Shown: one piece after another, positions 48,175 to 59,760 of the stretch
Numbering within the stretch: position 1 is the first letter of the stretch
How the letters are laid out: each line of letters begins with the position of its first letter
NCBI GenBank assembly: GCA_020226215.1
Contig: CM035225.1
Coordinates: 19,169,868 to 19,233,867, forward strand
Direction: 5' to 3'
Source of the DNA: Sindora glabra
Lineage: Eukaryota; Streptophyta; Magnoliopsida; Fabales; Fabaceae
DNA: 64,000 nucleotides
Translations under genes and position numbers: made by a program
Notes under the pieces: generated by a model
Database searches by the model: none
Told to the model about the DNA's origin: nothing
The model's input: the letters and a program-made list of their open reading frames with translations, nothing else

Positions 48175-48467
48175 GATTGGTATCAAAGGTGTTAGGGGTG
48201 AGATAGTAACAAGATCATTAATTGACATGAGGTACAAAAAAAATCGATGCATTAGCTAGGTAAGGACCTAGAATATTAAGCTAAAAGGATCAAAAGGAAA
48301 AAAAAAAACCAACCTTTAGAAGTGAGCAAGTTATGTATAAGTTTTAGCATCTGGATGCTTACATATGATCCTCACATATAAGCTTCTTAAGTTAATAGAG
48401 CATCTTAACTAGGCAATGTGTAATGCACTCGCAGAATTTAGGGTAAATTCTTTTAAAGAGAAGTATT
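48175..48467 (+). other. Probable internal region of the retroelement (PBS-like to purine tract)
   Basis: Only about 290 nt from the primer-site-like TTGGTATCAAAGG to the purine-rich AAAGAGAAG before the next LTR-like start (TGTTACATCT at about 48469). No coding sequence, so any element of this form would be non-autonomous. Confidence 0.35.
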
Positions 48468-48690
48468 GTTACATCTAACCATATTAGCATTAGTAATTTG
48501 ATGATCAATCATATGCCAAGAAGTATTAGAAATTTGAGTAATGGGCAATTTGAATTGTAGGAGTTGCAATACATAAATTTTTGTCATGAGTTAAAGGTAA
48601 ATAGTAAATAATTTGAGGAGAGATGAAAAATGATAAGGAATGATTTTATTGTACAAAATGATAATAGAAATCAATAATTGGCACATATAT
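48468..48690 (+). repeat. Truncated second copy of the LTR-like repeat start
   Basis: Aligns with 45316-45540: shared CATATTAG, ATTAGAAATTT, GGGCAMTTTGAATTGTAGGA, AATAATTTGAGGAGAGA. Homology ends near 48690. Confidence 0.65.
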
Positions 48691-51635
48691 ATATCAATTT
48701 AAACTTGTGAACATCATATTTTATCAGGGTTATATATAAAAATAATAAAAAGTATAAATATTCAAAATGTGAAAAAAGAGATATTCTTGAAAAACAAAAA
48801 AAAAACATCTTATTTTTTTATAAACAAAGAAAAGAAAAGATGTCAATTTGTCTTAAGTATTTGATTATAAAATTTCCTTTTCTTTATTCTCTTTGATTCA
48901 AAGTTAGTAATTTTTTTTAATTTAGAATATATGAAAAATCAAAAAATATTTAAAAGAAAAATTTTATTTGTCCACTTTTGAGAAACATCATTTTTATTAA
49001 ATAGTTGACATCAAGAATAATCACCCTATTTTAATGGAATTAAATGTTAATTGATCTTTTTTGTTTGGACTACTTAATAAAGAAATTTCCTTTAGTCAAG
49101 AAGATGATTCTCATTTGTCTTGTGTATTTGATTTTAAAATTTTGTTTTTTCTCTTTTGTTTCAAATTTCTTAATTATTTTTTAATGTAGAAAATATTAAA
49201 AAAATAAAATAATTTTTAAAAAGGAAGATTTCATTTATCAACTTTTGAGAAATATCAATTTTATTGCATGGTTATCTATAGAAGCTCTTCCATATAAAAA
49301 AAAGGGGGATTCTTGGAAAAGGGAGGTTAAGAAAATATCATAATCCAAATTGTCTCTAATTGTGATCGATGTAAAGAGTATCCTTCTGACATTCTTCACT
49401 AATGTTTTTGCGTTTTCTTGATATTATCGATTATTGATTATCTTCATATGAAATCTAAATTTATTGATAGTGCAATAATTTATTTTTAATTATATAAAAA
49501 AACTTATTTTTAAAAATTAAATTTTATTTATTATATGATGATATATATATATATTAATAATTAGATATAATAGTATATTGATATATTATATTATAATACA
49601 TTATACATTTTTCTTTTTATTCATTCTTTAGGAAGAAAGAAAAATTTTCTTTTAAACGTTATAACATATATAATATTATAATACATATAATGTTATAATA
49701 TTTAATATTCTAATTCTTAATTTCTAATTATATTTATTATTCTATTTTTTTAATTCTAAAATTTTATAATTTTTAATTTAATTTTTCATACTTACGCATT
49801 CAATGTCACAGAAAATCAAAGAGAAAGAAGAGAGATTTTCCTGTTATGGTTTGTCAGGTTTAAGGTGAATATTGATTTAATAGTTTTTATTTAGTCATTA
49901 TATATGATACACAAAGTGCAGTTTTTTTATTCTCATTGTGTTCATGACATCTTAATTTGGATTCCAAAGATGTAATTCTCTATGAAAACATGTGTGTATT
50001 CGTCTGGTTGCGCGGTATTTATTCCTTGATTTTTCCCCCCCTTTTTCTTCTTTCGGAAATATGAATGCAAGAGAAGTATTTAATTATTATTATTATTATT
50101 GGATTTGATATTTTGTTTTCAAATTATTACTTGTGAAAAGAAAATCACAGAATGCATGGACTTTTGTTTAAGGAATTTTTTTTCTTTACCAATTGATTTT
50201 TATTTTCCCATGAATACTTTGATGAAAGTGTACTAAACAGAATATTGCATGATTAATTTGTCTATGTATTGATGTATGCATTATATTGAAAATATTCATC
50301 GTTTCGATTAATCTGATTGGCTTCATAATATAATTGGCAAGACCGATTTTATATCTTTTACTTCTTGTTTTACTTTTTTGTCGAGAATAAAATATTTTAT
50401 TTTATTTATTTATTTATTTTTCTTTCTTGATTCATCATCGAATTTAAAATATATTTTGTGGGATGTGTAATTGGTTTTTAAAGTAAACAAATAGGGGATG
50501 ATGCTTCGCGTTCATGAGTTGAATATTTGAATATGTAATTTATCTCTTATATGTGGTGGGTTTTTCCCCTAATTCCATTGATAATTGATGGGACTCCGGT
50601 GAGGTAACACAATTTAGTAATTAGAAATTTTCTAAATGTTATTTGTAAAAGATTTATAATTATTTATGTATTATTAAGCATGATAATTTAGAAATATTAA
50701 CACAACAGAAAGATTTAAGCTTTCTTGATTAATAATGAGATGGTATTGATGCCCATGGGTTATTCACTCTAAGCAAGAATAATGCTTCTACAAGAATTAC
50801 TCGGCAGCTTTTGAGTTGAAGAATCTTAAGACACAATAAAATTGTATTCATAATTAATTCATTATATTAATATATGTGTTTATGTATTTGTGAATTTATA
50901 TTAATTTTATTTTTGGGTTGAGAGAATTTTGAATAAATTTTATTTCATTTAAATTTTACTTTCCTTTTTCTTGTAGTTCATATAATAAAAAAATAAAAAA
51001 TATTTTATATGATTTCATTTATATTTTAAGGTTCATTTTAAAATCATCCCCGTTATACAATCCTTTTAAAATTACCTTCCTTTACAAATAAAATTAATTT
51101 TACACTATATATTATTTAAATATAAAAATGTAATTAAACATAATAAAATTAATTTTTTTCATAAATTACATAGACTTCGATCCTTCTTTTGGAGCATACA
51201 TAGGTCATACTCTTGTACGTCAAGCCCATTTCTTTAAAAATACATGTTTTTATGTTCATTTTTTCTATCCTATATTAATGGCTTAAGTCACTAAATGAGT
51301 TTACTAATCTTTTTATTCTTGATAGAGTAGCAAGTGAATACTATTAGAGTATTTAAAATATCTTGTTTAATTTATTTTGTTAATGTTCATTATTGTTATA
51401 TGTTTTAAGGATTTAATAAATATAAATTAGCCATAATATTTTATATAATTAATTTCATAATAACTATTTTTTAAATAAATGTTTTGAAGTATCTAGCATC
51501 TTCCCTACACATAGTTGGACTCCTAAATCATTATTCATTTTTTGATTTCTAATTTTTCCTTGGAAAAATTAGTGGGAACTCTTTTTTTTTATTATTAAAA
51601 TAGCTACCATCTAGGTCACATAGGTTTTGAGCATC
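48691..51635. other. AT-rich region between long repeats, no gene seen
   Basis: Short near-duplicates occur at 48830-49020 and 49090-49270 (TTGTCTTAAGTATTTGAT, GAGAAACATCA-type pieces, about 240 nt apart). Otherwise no recognised content on either strand. Confidence 0.5.
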
Positions 51636-51639
51636 TTGT

Positions 51640-53260
51640 GGCAGAACTATAGGAGTCATAATACATAAATCTTTGTCATAAGTTGCTTAATCTTTTAACA
51701 CAATTCACTCTAAGTGTTCTTACTTTAACTTGCAAGTAACATTTCTACTTAAATTTTTCCTTAAATTTATAATCTTGTTATAATTTGGGATATATAGGGT
51801 TCTAGCAAAAATTTAAAATAAATTGTGCCATGGACCTTGAAATTAAAATTTTTTTTTTATGGATCATATTGTGTTAAAGTGTTTATTAGGAGTTTTGATG
51901 ATTTGATTGTAAGTTTTCATGTTAAGAGTGAGATTTGAGGCTAAAATGTTGCAAGTGAATAGTATTTTCACAAAAAAATCTGCAAGCATAATTGATTATA
52001 ATCAAAGATTCACTCTTTGGACTTATATAATTGATTATATACTTTCGGGACTCACCTAATTGATTATAACTAAAGAATTGCTTTCTAAACTTAATTAATA
52101 ATATGCTCTCTAGACCTACATAATTAATTATATAATTAATTATAAATTATTTTCTTCTAACTCTGTTTATTTCAAGAATCTTAAGAACTTTAATTCATTC
52201 TATAATTGTAGTGTGAGTGTGTATTTTTGTATTAAATGATAAATAAGTATATTTAAGGCCATGAAAAGAGGCATGTAGTATTGTAACCTATGAAATTATG
52301 TTATGATTTGATATTATGGTGAATAAACTTGTTTAACCTATTCGTACATGTGTGTGCATATTGTAGTATTTAATTTGTTTTTACATTGAAATGCTAGACG
52401 AGGTAATGGCTCATACATACATACATATATGTATATTTTCAGGATATATTATTGTTGAAATTGAAGTATTAGTTGTAGCACTTATTTATACTCTATTAAA
52501 TTGTGCTATAAATGAGAATTAAAGATGTTGGGACGATGATATTCATATTGTGATTATATACACTAGATATGTGTGTTCGCTTGTGAGGGATAAGTTTAAT
52601 TTAAAGAGACAAAAATGAGTTTATGAGGAATAAGGATGAATCTGAGTCATAAGGATATATATATATATATTGAAATGCTATGATAGAATTATTTGAATTA
52701 GTCGATGTGAAAATGTGTAATGTGGTATCAATATAACAATGAGATTGCATATAATGGACATTAGCACTTTTATATTCATATCTTGTTTGCCTATCTCCCT
52801 GCAATACATGTATAAAATGGATTTTGTATATATTTGATGGGATCTAGATGGTCCTTCTAAAACTCATTTTAAGATTTAATTGAGAATATGTGTGTGTGTG
52901 TGTACTAGCTTAATTTTTTATTTCTTTTATTATGTGAATTGTTTGGTTTTCTCATTGAAGAAACTCATTTTACTTTTCTTTTTAATGGGAGACTTTCTTT
53001 GAAGTGCTTAGCTATTGGTGGATAAATTGGAAGTGGACACACCTCAAAATTTTGACATTGAGGAAAGTTTTGGGACAATTGAAATAGACATTTACAAATG
53101 CTAGTTATTGCATGATTGCACATAACTCCCTTGCATATAAATTTGATTAAATAGACATAATTGTATGTAGAATATTATATTAGTCATATATAAATGAGGT
53201 TTGTCGATGGTTGGTTGTTCTTAGCGACCTCCTACATTGATCATGTGCTAAGATGTATTT
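51640..53260 (+). repeat. Second long copy of the LTR-like repeat
   Basis: Direct-orientation relative of 45410-47455, about 450 nt shorter through an internal deletion: AGGAGTCATAATACAT jumps straight to GCTTAATCTTTTAACA. Shared pieces include TGTAACCTATGAAAT, GTAGTATTTAATTTRTTT, GTGTAATGTGGTAT and TTGCATATAATGGAC. It could be a solo LTR. Confidence 0.65.
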
Positions 53261-54704
53261 GTTGTATTGTGATATAAAAAAGCCTATAAATAATAAAAGA
53301 ATTTTATTTACTTTTTTTGTGATAAGAACTTTGTTTAGTACTCATATCTTCATAATATAAATTTCATTTGAAGTGCTATAATTTTTTTTAGCTCGGCCTT
53401 TTAAGTTTAAAATGTTTTAAAACACAAATCATTAAGCCTACTAGTTATCCGTGAAATGTTCTAAACTTTATAAATTATATGTTTCGGTATTTATACTTCC
53501 AGGAGAACAACATGTATTCAAAATCTGGTCCCCGTGACCCTGACTTACTACTTTGAAACTATAATTCTCCAATGAACTAATTTTTGTCATGATTCATGAC
53601 TTTAAAACTTATGGATTATGTTAATATAATTTTTATTTTTTAAATAGTTTATAATTTTATTCTAAAATAAATTTAAATATTTTCTCATTTAGTACAATTT
53701 TTCTAATAAAATACTTTTATATCATATTTAATACATAATAATAATATAGAAGTAATATAAGAGCAGAACTTGAAATGCTAGTGTTAAATCTACAATTTAC
53801 AATTCATAATTTTTCCTTTTTTTTTTTTAAAGCAAAGGAAGGAGAGAAGAAGTTTTTCTCAACCTGTTTATCAAGGTACTAAGAATATGTTGGAATAATA
53901 AAATTATTAATAGAGACTTATTCAAAAATTATTATCAAATCTAATTAAATCAATAGGCAACAACTTATTCAACTTATTCGTCTCTTAAATATTTGGGGAT
54001 GTCCTTGATATCCATGCTTTCCCGCCAAGAAGTACCTTCGTCAAAGACGACATGGTGCCAAACACACTGAAATTTGAATGAGAGACTCCTAGTCCTAGCT
54101 ACCTCACATAATCTTCAACGATGAGCTCCGTCTGTTCATTCATAGAATATATACACTGTCTTCGTCTTTCTGTTTCTTCTGCATATGTCTGGTTTCAAAC
54201 CACTATCAATGAGGGGCCACTGGCCTTTGATTACCGGGATTGAGAAATTCTAGGCACAGTGATTTGGCCTTTTCTACCTTGAAAATCTAGAGATCGCAGA
54301 TCTTCACTCAAGGATGCATTCTTCAAATTAATATAGCTGGTGAACGATAATAACTTCAGTTTCTTCAGTGATGTTGCTAGAATTACAAAGGTAAGAAATG
54401 GAAACACAGAAAGCACAGGAGTTGAAAGTGAGTGACCAGAGCGGCCTACAATTTGGGCACCGACACCGGTAAAGAGAAGTCAATACGTGGAGGTTGGTTA
54501 GAAAAACCCAAAAGTGCTTTAAGTCCTTGAGCGCGCATGCTACGCATAATCAAAATCTTATCTTTCTAATCAATTTTGTCAAGAGTGGTGCTCTTCTCGT
54601 TTGCTTATCGTAAATTAAGCAAAAGTCGTGACGAAATTTAATAGAAAGTTGGTTGTTACCAAGACTAACCGTGTTATTTTTCTCTTCAACCTAAGTTGTT
54701 CAAT
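53261..54704. other. Spacer upstream of BIR1-like copy 3
   Basis: AT-rich to about 53980. From 54000 to 54640 composition is more balanced, like transcribed or promoter DNA, but I could not recognise a protein on either strand. The minus-strand frame 54231-54416 has no domain I know. Confidence 0.4.
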
Positions 54705-54712
54705 TATATATA
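54705..54712 (+). promoter_or_regulatory. Candidate TATA box of BIR1-like copy 3
   Basis: TATATATA 62 nt before the ATG at 54767. The same place in relic copy 0 reads TATCTAAT, so only copy 3 keeps it. Confidence 0.5.
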
Positions 54713-54766
54713 CCCATGCATTAGTTTTTCTTGTCAGCAAACTCTAGCAAGTGTAAAAAGTTAAAA

Positions 54767-56038
54767 ATGCTCTTCCAAACACTAAGATTCAGTGCTGTTC
54801 TGAATCTGATCCACATCTTCTTGTGTTTGTTCTTCAGCTTTTTAATTGGGGGACATGGTACTGAGGTCGAGAGGGATGTCTCCTGCCTAAAATCCATCAA
54901 GGATTCTTTGGAAGATCCTTATGGCTCATTATACACATGGGACTTCGAGAAAAACTCGAAGTATAATATATGCCATACTTTCCGTGGTGTCACCTGCTCG
55001 GATAATTATGATCAAGTGTTGTACATTCAACTGGCCAGTCTGGGGCTAAAGGGTCAGTTCCCTCTGGGCATTGAGAATTGCTCCTCATTGCAACTACTAG
55101 ACCTTTCATCCAACGAGCTCTCAGGCAATATTCCATCTCATATATTTAGTTTGGTGCCTTCTCTTGTCAAACTTGATCTCTCCGGCAACAAGTTCTCAGG
55201 TGAAATTCCAACATCTATTGCCAATCTCACTGAACTGTACATCCTTGGACTCAATAACAATTCACTTTCAGGATATATTCCATCTCATATATTTAGTATG
55301 CTCCCTTCTCTAGACACACTGGATCTCTCACACAACAAGTTTTCTGGTGAAATTTCAGCATCTATTGGTAACTGCACCCATTTGAATTTCCTTGGACTCA
55401 ATAACAACGAGCTTTCAGGGTATATTCCATCTCATATGCTTAGAAAGCTTACTTCTCTTGTTGAGCTTGATCTCTCCTACAACAAGTTCTCTGGTGAAAT
55501 TCTAGAATCTATTGGCAACCTCACTCGCTTGAAAATCCTTAGACTCAATAACAATAAATTCCTCGGTGAAATCCCACAGCAACTTGACAAGCTCACTCAT
55601 CTTCTTGAATTTCGGGTTGCTAACAATCTTTTGTCAGGGCCAGTGCCTTTGCTTGCCGACAATGTTTGCATTGGTAATAGGGAGAGCTATTTGAATAATA
55701 CTGGACTTTGTGGGGGATCTTTTGAACCCTGTAACCAGTTCCGCCAATCCTTCAGGGAAGGTCTTCTTGCTGGTTATGTTTTCTCAGCAACATCTGTCAT
55801 AGTTGTATATGTGTCATATTTTGTACCATGGGCACAACTGAAGAAGGCCAGAAGGAAGAAACCTGAACAAGTGGGTGCCTATTATACTTTCATCACAAAG
55901 AAAAGGAAGAACGTGGAGCAGAAAGAAGAAAATCAGATAGACAAACTGCAATTTGACTTGTCAGAGAAACGATATCAAAGTCTACTGCACCTGGACTTGC
56001 AAGAGAAACAACGCCAAGAGGCACTCTCCCCACCTTAA
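54767..56038 (+). CDS. BIR1-like: BIR1-like LRR ectodomain plus membrane segment, 423 aa, kinase not in frame
   Basis: Intact frame from ATG 54767 to TAA 56036-56038. Order: signal peptide (residues 1-~31), LRRNT with paired cysteines (ERDVSCLKSIKDSLEDPYG to NICHTFRGVTC), nine LRRs, a juxtamembrane Cys pair (TGLCGG-SFEPCNQF), a hydrophobic segment GYVFSATSVIVVYVSYFV, then basic KKARRKK and a short cytoplasmic tail. Arabidopsis BIR1 (At5g48380), a BAK1-binding immune regulator, has about five LRRs, so this ectodomain is enlarged. In the relatives exon 1 ends in a GT donor after Gln-Glu; here that site reads AAGAG|GC at 56021, so read-through ends five codons later (ALSPP). If expressed unspliced, the product is a kinase-less membrane LRR protein. 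A GC-AG splice remains possible. Confidence 0.75.
   Translation: MLFQTLRFSAVLNLIHIFLCLFFSFLIGGHGTEVERDVSCLKSIKDSLEDPYGSLYTWDFEKNSKYNICHTFRGVTCSDNYDQVLYIQLASLGLKGQFPLGIENCSSLQLLDLSSNELSGNIPSHIFSLVPSLVKLDLSGNKFSGEIPTSIANLTELYILGLNNNSLSGYIPSHIFSMLPSLDTLDLSHNKFSGEISASIGNCTHLNFLGLNNNELSGYIPSHMLRKLTSLVELDLSYNKFSGEILESIGNLTRLKILRLNNNKFLGEIPQQLDKLTHLLEFRVANNLLSGPVPLLADNVCIGNRESYLNNTGLCGGSFEPCNQFRQSFREGLLAGYVFSATSVIVVYVSYFVPWAQLKKARRKKPEQVGAYYTFITKKRKNVEQKEENQIDKLQFDLSEKRYQSLLHLDLQEKQRQEALSPP
55247..55687 (+). repeat. 147-bp coding tandem repeat (two-LRR module)
   Basis: Homologous units start at 55247, 55394 and 55541, exactly 147 nt (49 codons) apart, each opening with the code for (G/R)LNNN. Each full unit encodes two LRRs of the form SGYIPSHxxxxLxSLxxLDL then KFSGEIxxSIGN. 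The last unit is diverged and runs into the cap. This accounts for nine LRRs here against six in copy 2. Confidence 0.85.
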
Positions 56039-56395
56039 ACTTCTAAGCCCTTGCCTACTAAATATCATTGTTTTAATTGTTTTTTTTTTTCTGGGGGGAT
56101 GGGGTTCATGTGCTTTCTATACCACTCCTCACATTATTATATATATTACCAAAGTGTCATATCTTATCTGTGTACCCATATAATGGTGCTAACTATGAAG
56201 ATTTTTATTTCAATTTTGCCCTTGTTATTCAATGTGCAATTGTGATATGTTCATCCCTAAAATGAAATGGAAGCTGATCAGATAGGCACTTTGTTGGCTT
56301 GCTGGAGAAAAGAAAAGAGATGCTCTCTCTCTATATACAACTCACAATATAGTGATAAGTCATTATTGGTTTTCAATTGTGGTTTGTGTCCACAG

Positions 56396-57376
56396 ATTAC
56401 TGAAGGGTTGACTTGTAAAATGAGCTTCACAGAGCTTAGTGATGCCACTGACTTCTTTAGTGTGAAAAATGTTATTGGGGTGGGATCGACTGGCATTATG
56501 TACAAGGCAAAACTTCCCAATGGTTGGTTCGTTGCAGTTAAAAGACCCTATGATTCACAACTGTTTAAGAGACAATTCGAATTAGAAATAATTATTTTGG
56601 GAACATACAGACACAGAAATATGGTTCCTCTTGGCTTTTGCGCTGAAAGAGTTGAAAACATTGAAGGAAAAAGAAAAGGCTTCTGGTGTACAAATACATG
56701 CCAAATGGAAGACTTTCTGATTGGTTATCAAAGAGAAATGGCAATTTGACACTGAATTGGCCTCTGAGAGTTAGAACAGCACTTGGCATAGCAAGAGGCT
56801 TATGCTGGCTCCATCACAATCTGCATGTAGTTCATTTCAGCATATGTTCAGAGTGCATCTTGCTTGATCAGAACCTGGAGCCCAAAATATCCAATTTCAG
56901 TGAAGCCAAATTCATAAATCAAAATATTGGTAATGATCGAGACGAGCTTTTATATAGACAATGGGTCCAGTTGTGAGTTTGGCTTTGAAAAGATGGATGT
57001 TTACAACTTTGGAATTGTGCTTCTTGAGCTGATATCTGGAAAGAGATTTAACCTAAGGATTGACTCTTTCGTCTCCAATGCTGGCTCTGTTGTTGTGATT
57101 GGCACTACTTGCCTGTCAAGATGCCCTTCTGGCTTCCGTGAGGCCATTGATAAATCCCACATTGGTGAAGGATTTGATGATGAAATACTTACTCTCCTCA
57201 CAATTGCAAGTCACTGCATTCAGCCACTTTTAGAACAAAGGCCAACAATGCTGGAAGCGTACACTAAAATGAGCAACATTTGGGAAAGACATGAACTTTG
57301 TGATGATTTTGTAATTTCCAGGAAATCTGAAATTGCTTCTGTTACTATTAGTAGGGATGAGATAGTTGAAATTTAA
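56396..57376 (+). pseudogene. BIR1-like: Decayed pseudokinase exon of BIR1-like copy 3
   Basis: Starts after the acceptor TGTCCACAG (ITEGLTCKMSFTELSDATDF) and ends at TAA 57374-57376. The glycine loop GVGSTGIMYK and the lysine in VAVKRP are present. The catalytic loop is HFSICSEC instead of HRDLK, and NFS replaces DFG, so it had no normal phosphotransfer chemistry. Two lesions break it: an extra 29 nt after the code for CAER near 56650 (absent in copy 2) and a one-base loss near 56953 (ELLYRQ against KSFYIDNG in copy 2). The last frame, from about 56955, reads YIDNGSSCEFGFEKMDVYNF through to the end. Confidence 0.88.
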
Positions 57377-57429
57377 AGCACATAGCGAATAAGGTGTGTC
57401 TCTATATATTATAGTTTGGTTTTTCCCTG

Positions 57430-58020
57430 GGGACATGTCCCTTGAAGACAACACTTACTCCCCTGGTTTTATTGTATCGTGTTTCTTGGCATGTTATCAA
57501 GAAATTGTGAATTTTCATTGTTGGATCCCTTGTATGCTTTGATATTTGTGATTTGTGATTTTTTTTAACCTCTTTTATTTTTAAACTCTGAAGACAAATA
57601 AATGGTTTAATAGTAAATGTACTCAACTTGTTATTAGTTGAAGCTTTTCCAGGACTACCGCGCTCCCATCTCAAAATTAGAAAATTTGGCTCTACTCTTA
57701 AGCTTAGTGTAATGCAGCTAACAATTTTAGTTTGGAATATGCAATTGGGATGGTAAATATTGGGATGATATACAAGGCAACAGTAGCCCGTAATTGTTTC
57801 ATTACAGTCAAGATAATATAATGATTCTAAGGCATTAAGAAGACATCAATTTACCAATAGTAGGCAGATACAGACACGGAAACATGGTTCTTTGAGGGAC
57901 TCTGGATAAAGGATTTTGAAATACTAATACAAATCAAATGGAAGAATTCCTGATTGGTTGTGTCGAACAAAAACCTATCAAATTGGATTGGTCACTCAGT
58001 TTCATCGAAGACACGCCTAT
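57430..58020 (+). repeat. 3' flank of copy 3, duplicated at 38361-38960
   Basis: See shared pieces such as GGCATGTTATCAAGA and AATGGAAGAATTCCTGATTG. It marks the distal part of the segmental duplication about 19 kb away. Confidence 0.75.
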
Positions 58021-59760
58021 TCATCTGTTACAACTATATCTGTAAGAACCTATGTAACAACTATGGGAGTGTCTATGGTGCAAACCACAATAAGAGATTT
58101 GGATTTGACTAGAAGTATAAAAAATGGATTGGGTTTAACGGATTACCCTGGGGCTGGTACTAGTACCCTAAACAATAACAATGGCCCGACTTGGTAAAAG
58201 ATTGGAACTGGTAAGTGTTAATTCGTCGGATTATTGGATTAATTTGTTAACTTGATAATAGTAATAAATAATAAATAATTAATTTATTATTATATATTTA
58301 ATTTTTATATAAATATTAAAATAATAATTTTAGTATATTAAAATTAAATTTTAATATATATAATATTAAAATTATATATATGAGCAATATTAAATAATTT
58401 TTAATATTAAAATTAATAAATTTGTATATTTAATATTATCAATATATATTATATAAATTTATAAAAATAAATAATTATATTAAATTTTAAATTAATACTC
58501 TAATATTAAATTTTTGAATTATTTAAAAATTTTAAATAAATAATTTTGGTATTAATTTTAAATATATTATATATATAATATAATACATTATTATCTATTT
58601 TTATTATTATATGATACTTTGGCATTGATCAATATATATTTAATAATATATATTTATGTTATTAAATAAAATAAATATATATTAATATATATTATATATT
58701 TATATATAATAAAATAAATTTTATATTATATATTTATATAATATATTTATTTTTATATAATATTTTAGCCTTGATCAATATATATTTAATAATATATATT
58801 TATTTTATTAATTAAAATAAATAAATATAATTATTATATAATATAAAATAAATATATAAATATATAATATAAAATCTATTTTATTATATATAAATATATA
58901 ATGTATAATAATATATATTTATTTTATTAAATAAAATAAATATATAATATAAAATTCTTGTTCAATATAAAATTCAAATTATTTTATTAAATGTATATAT
59001 TATTAAATACAAAATCACACATTTATTAAAGCTTAATAATATATATTTATTTTATTAAATATATATTTATTATATATAATATATATGACTCATTGATATA
59101 TATATATATATATAATAAAATTTTAAGTCATAATAATAATATATAACTATATTTAACAAAAAAAATAGATTTTAATTAATTAATAATAAATAAAAAATTA
59201 ATATGATAATAATAATAAAATATAACGAATTATAAAAATTTTTCTAAACTCATCTAATAAATGTCAATCTAGGATTGGGACTAGGACTGGGATTGGAACT
59301 TATTTGATAATAATAAAATATAGATTTTATTAAATATATATTTAATAATATATATTTATTTTTATATATAATATATATGACTCATTAATATATATATATA
59401 ATAAAATTTTAAGTCATAATAATATATAACTATATTTAACAAATAATAATAGATTTTAATTAATTAATGATATAAAATTAATAATAAATAAAAAATTAAC
59501 ATGGTAAATAATGAAATATAATGGATTATAAAGATTCGCTCGAACTCATTTGATAAATGTCGACCTAAGATTAGGATTGTAACTAATACTGGTATTGTAG
59601 TAATCCGATTTGAATCCAACTTAATGAAAAAGTAGCTCGGCCTGAGATTGGTCCGATATATAATTTTTTCCCATTGGGTTTGCCTGGTTGGGTTGGGTTA
59701 GCTTATTTTGACAGGTTTAGATTTGACCATCTTCACCACCAAAATAAAATATTTGGATTT
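58021..59760. repeat. Very AT-rich repeat block with an internal direct repeat of about 270 bp
   Basis: 58240-59180 is almost only A and T, built from ATATATTTATTTTATTAAAT-type units. A longer direct repeat is seen between about 59070-59310 and 59375-59600: TATATGACTCATTRATATAT, AAATTTTAAGTCATAATAAT, AACTCATYTRATAAATGTC. The block ends in GGTTGGGTTGGGTTAGC and TTTTGACAGGTTTAG, resembling hAT-type ends, but no matching left end was found. Confidence 0.55.

Noticed and set aside
48830..49270. Two similar 190-nt stretches considered as a CRISPR-like or functional array
   Set aside because: Only two diverged copies in a plant AT-rich region. A simple local duplication is enough.
54231..54416. 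61-aa minus-strand frame in the balanced-composition region before copy 3
   Set aside because: No domain or homologue recognised and no promoter or splice context. Could be UTR-like or promoter DNA.
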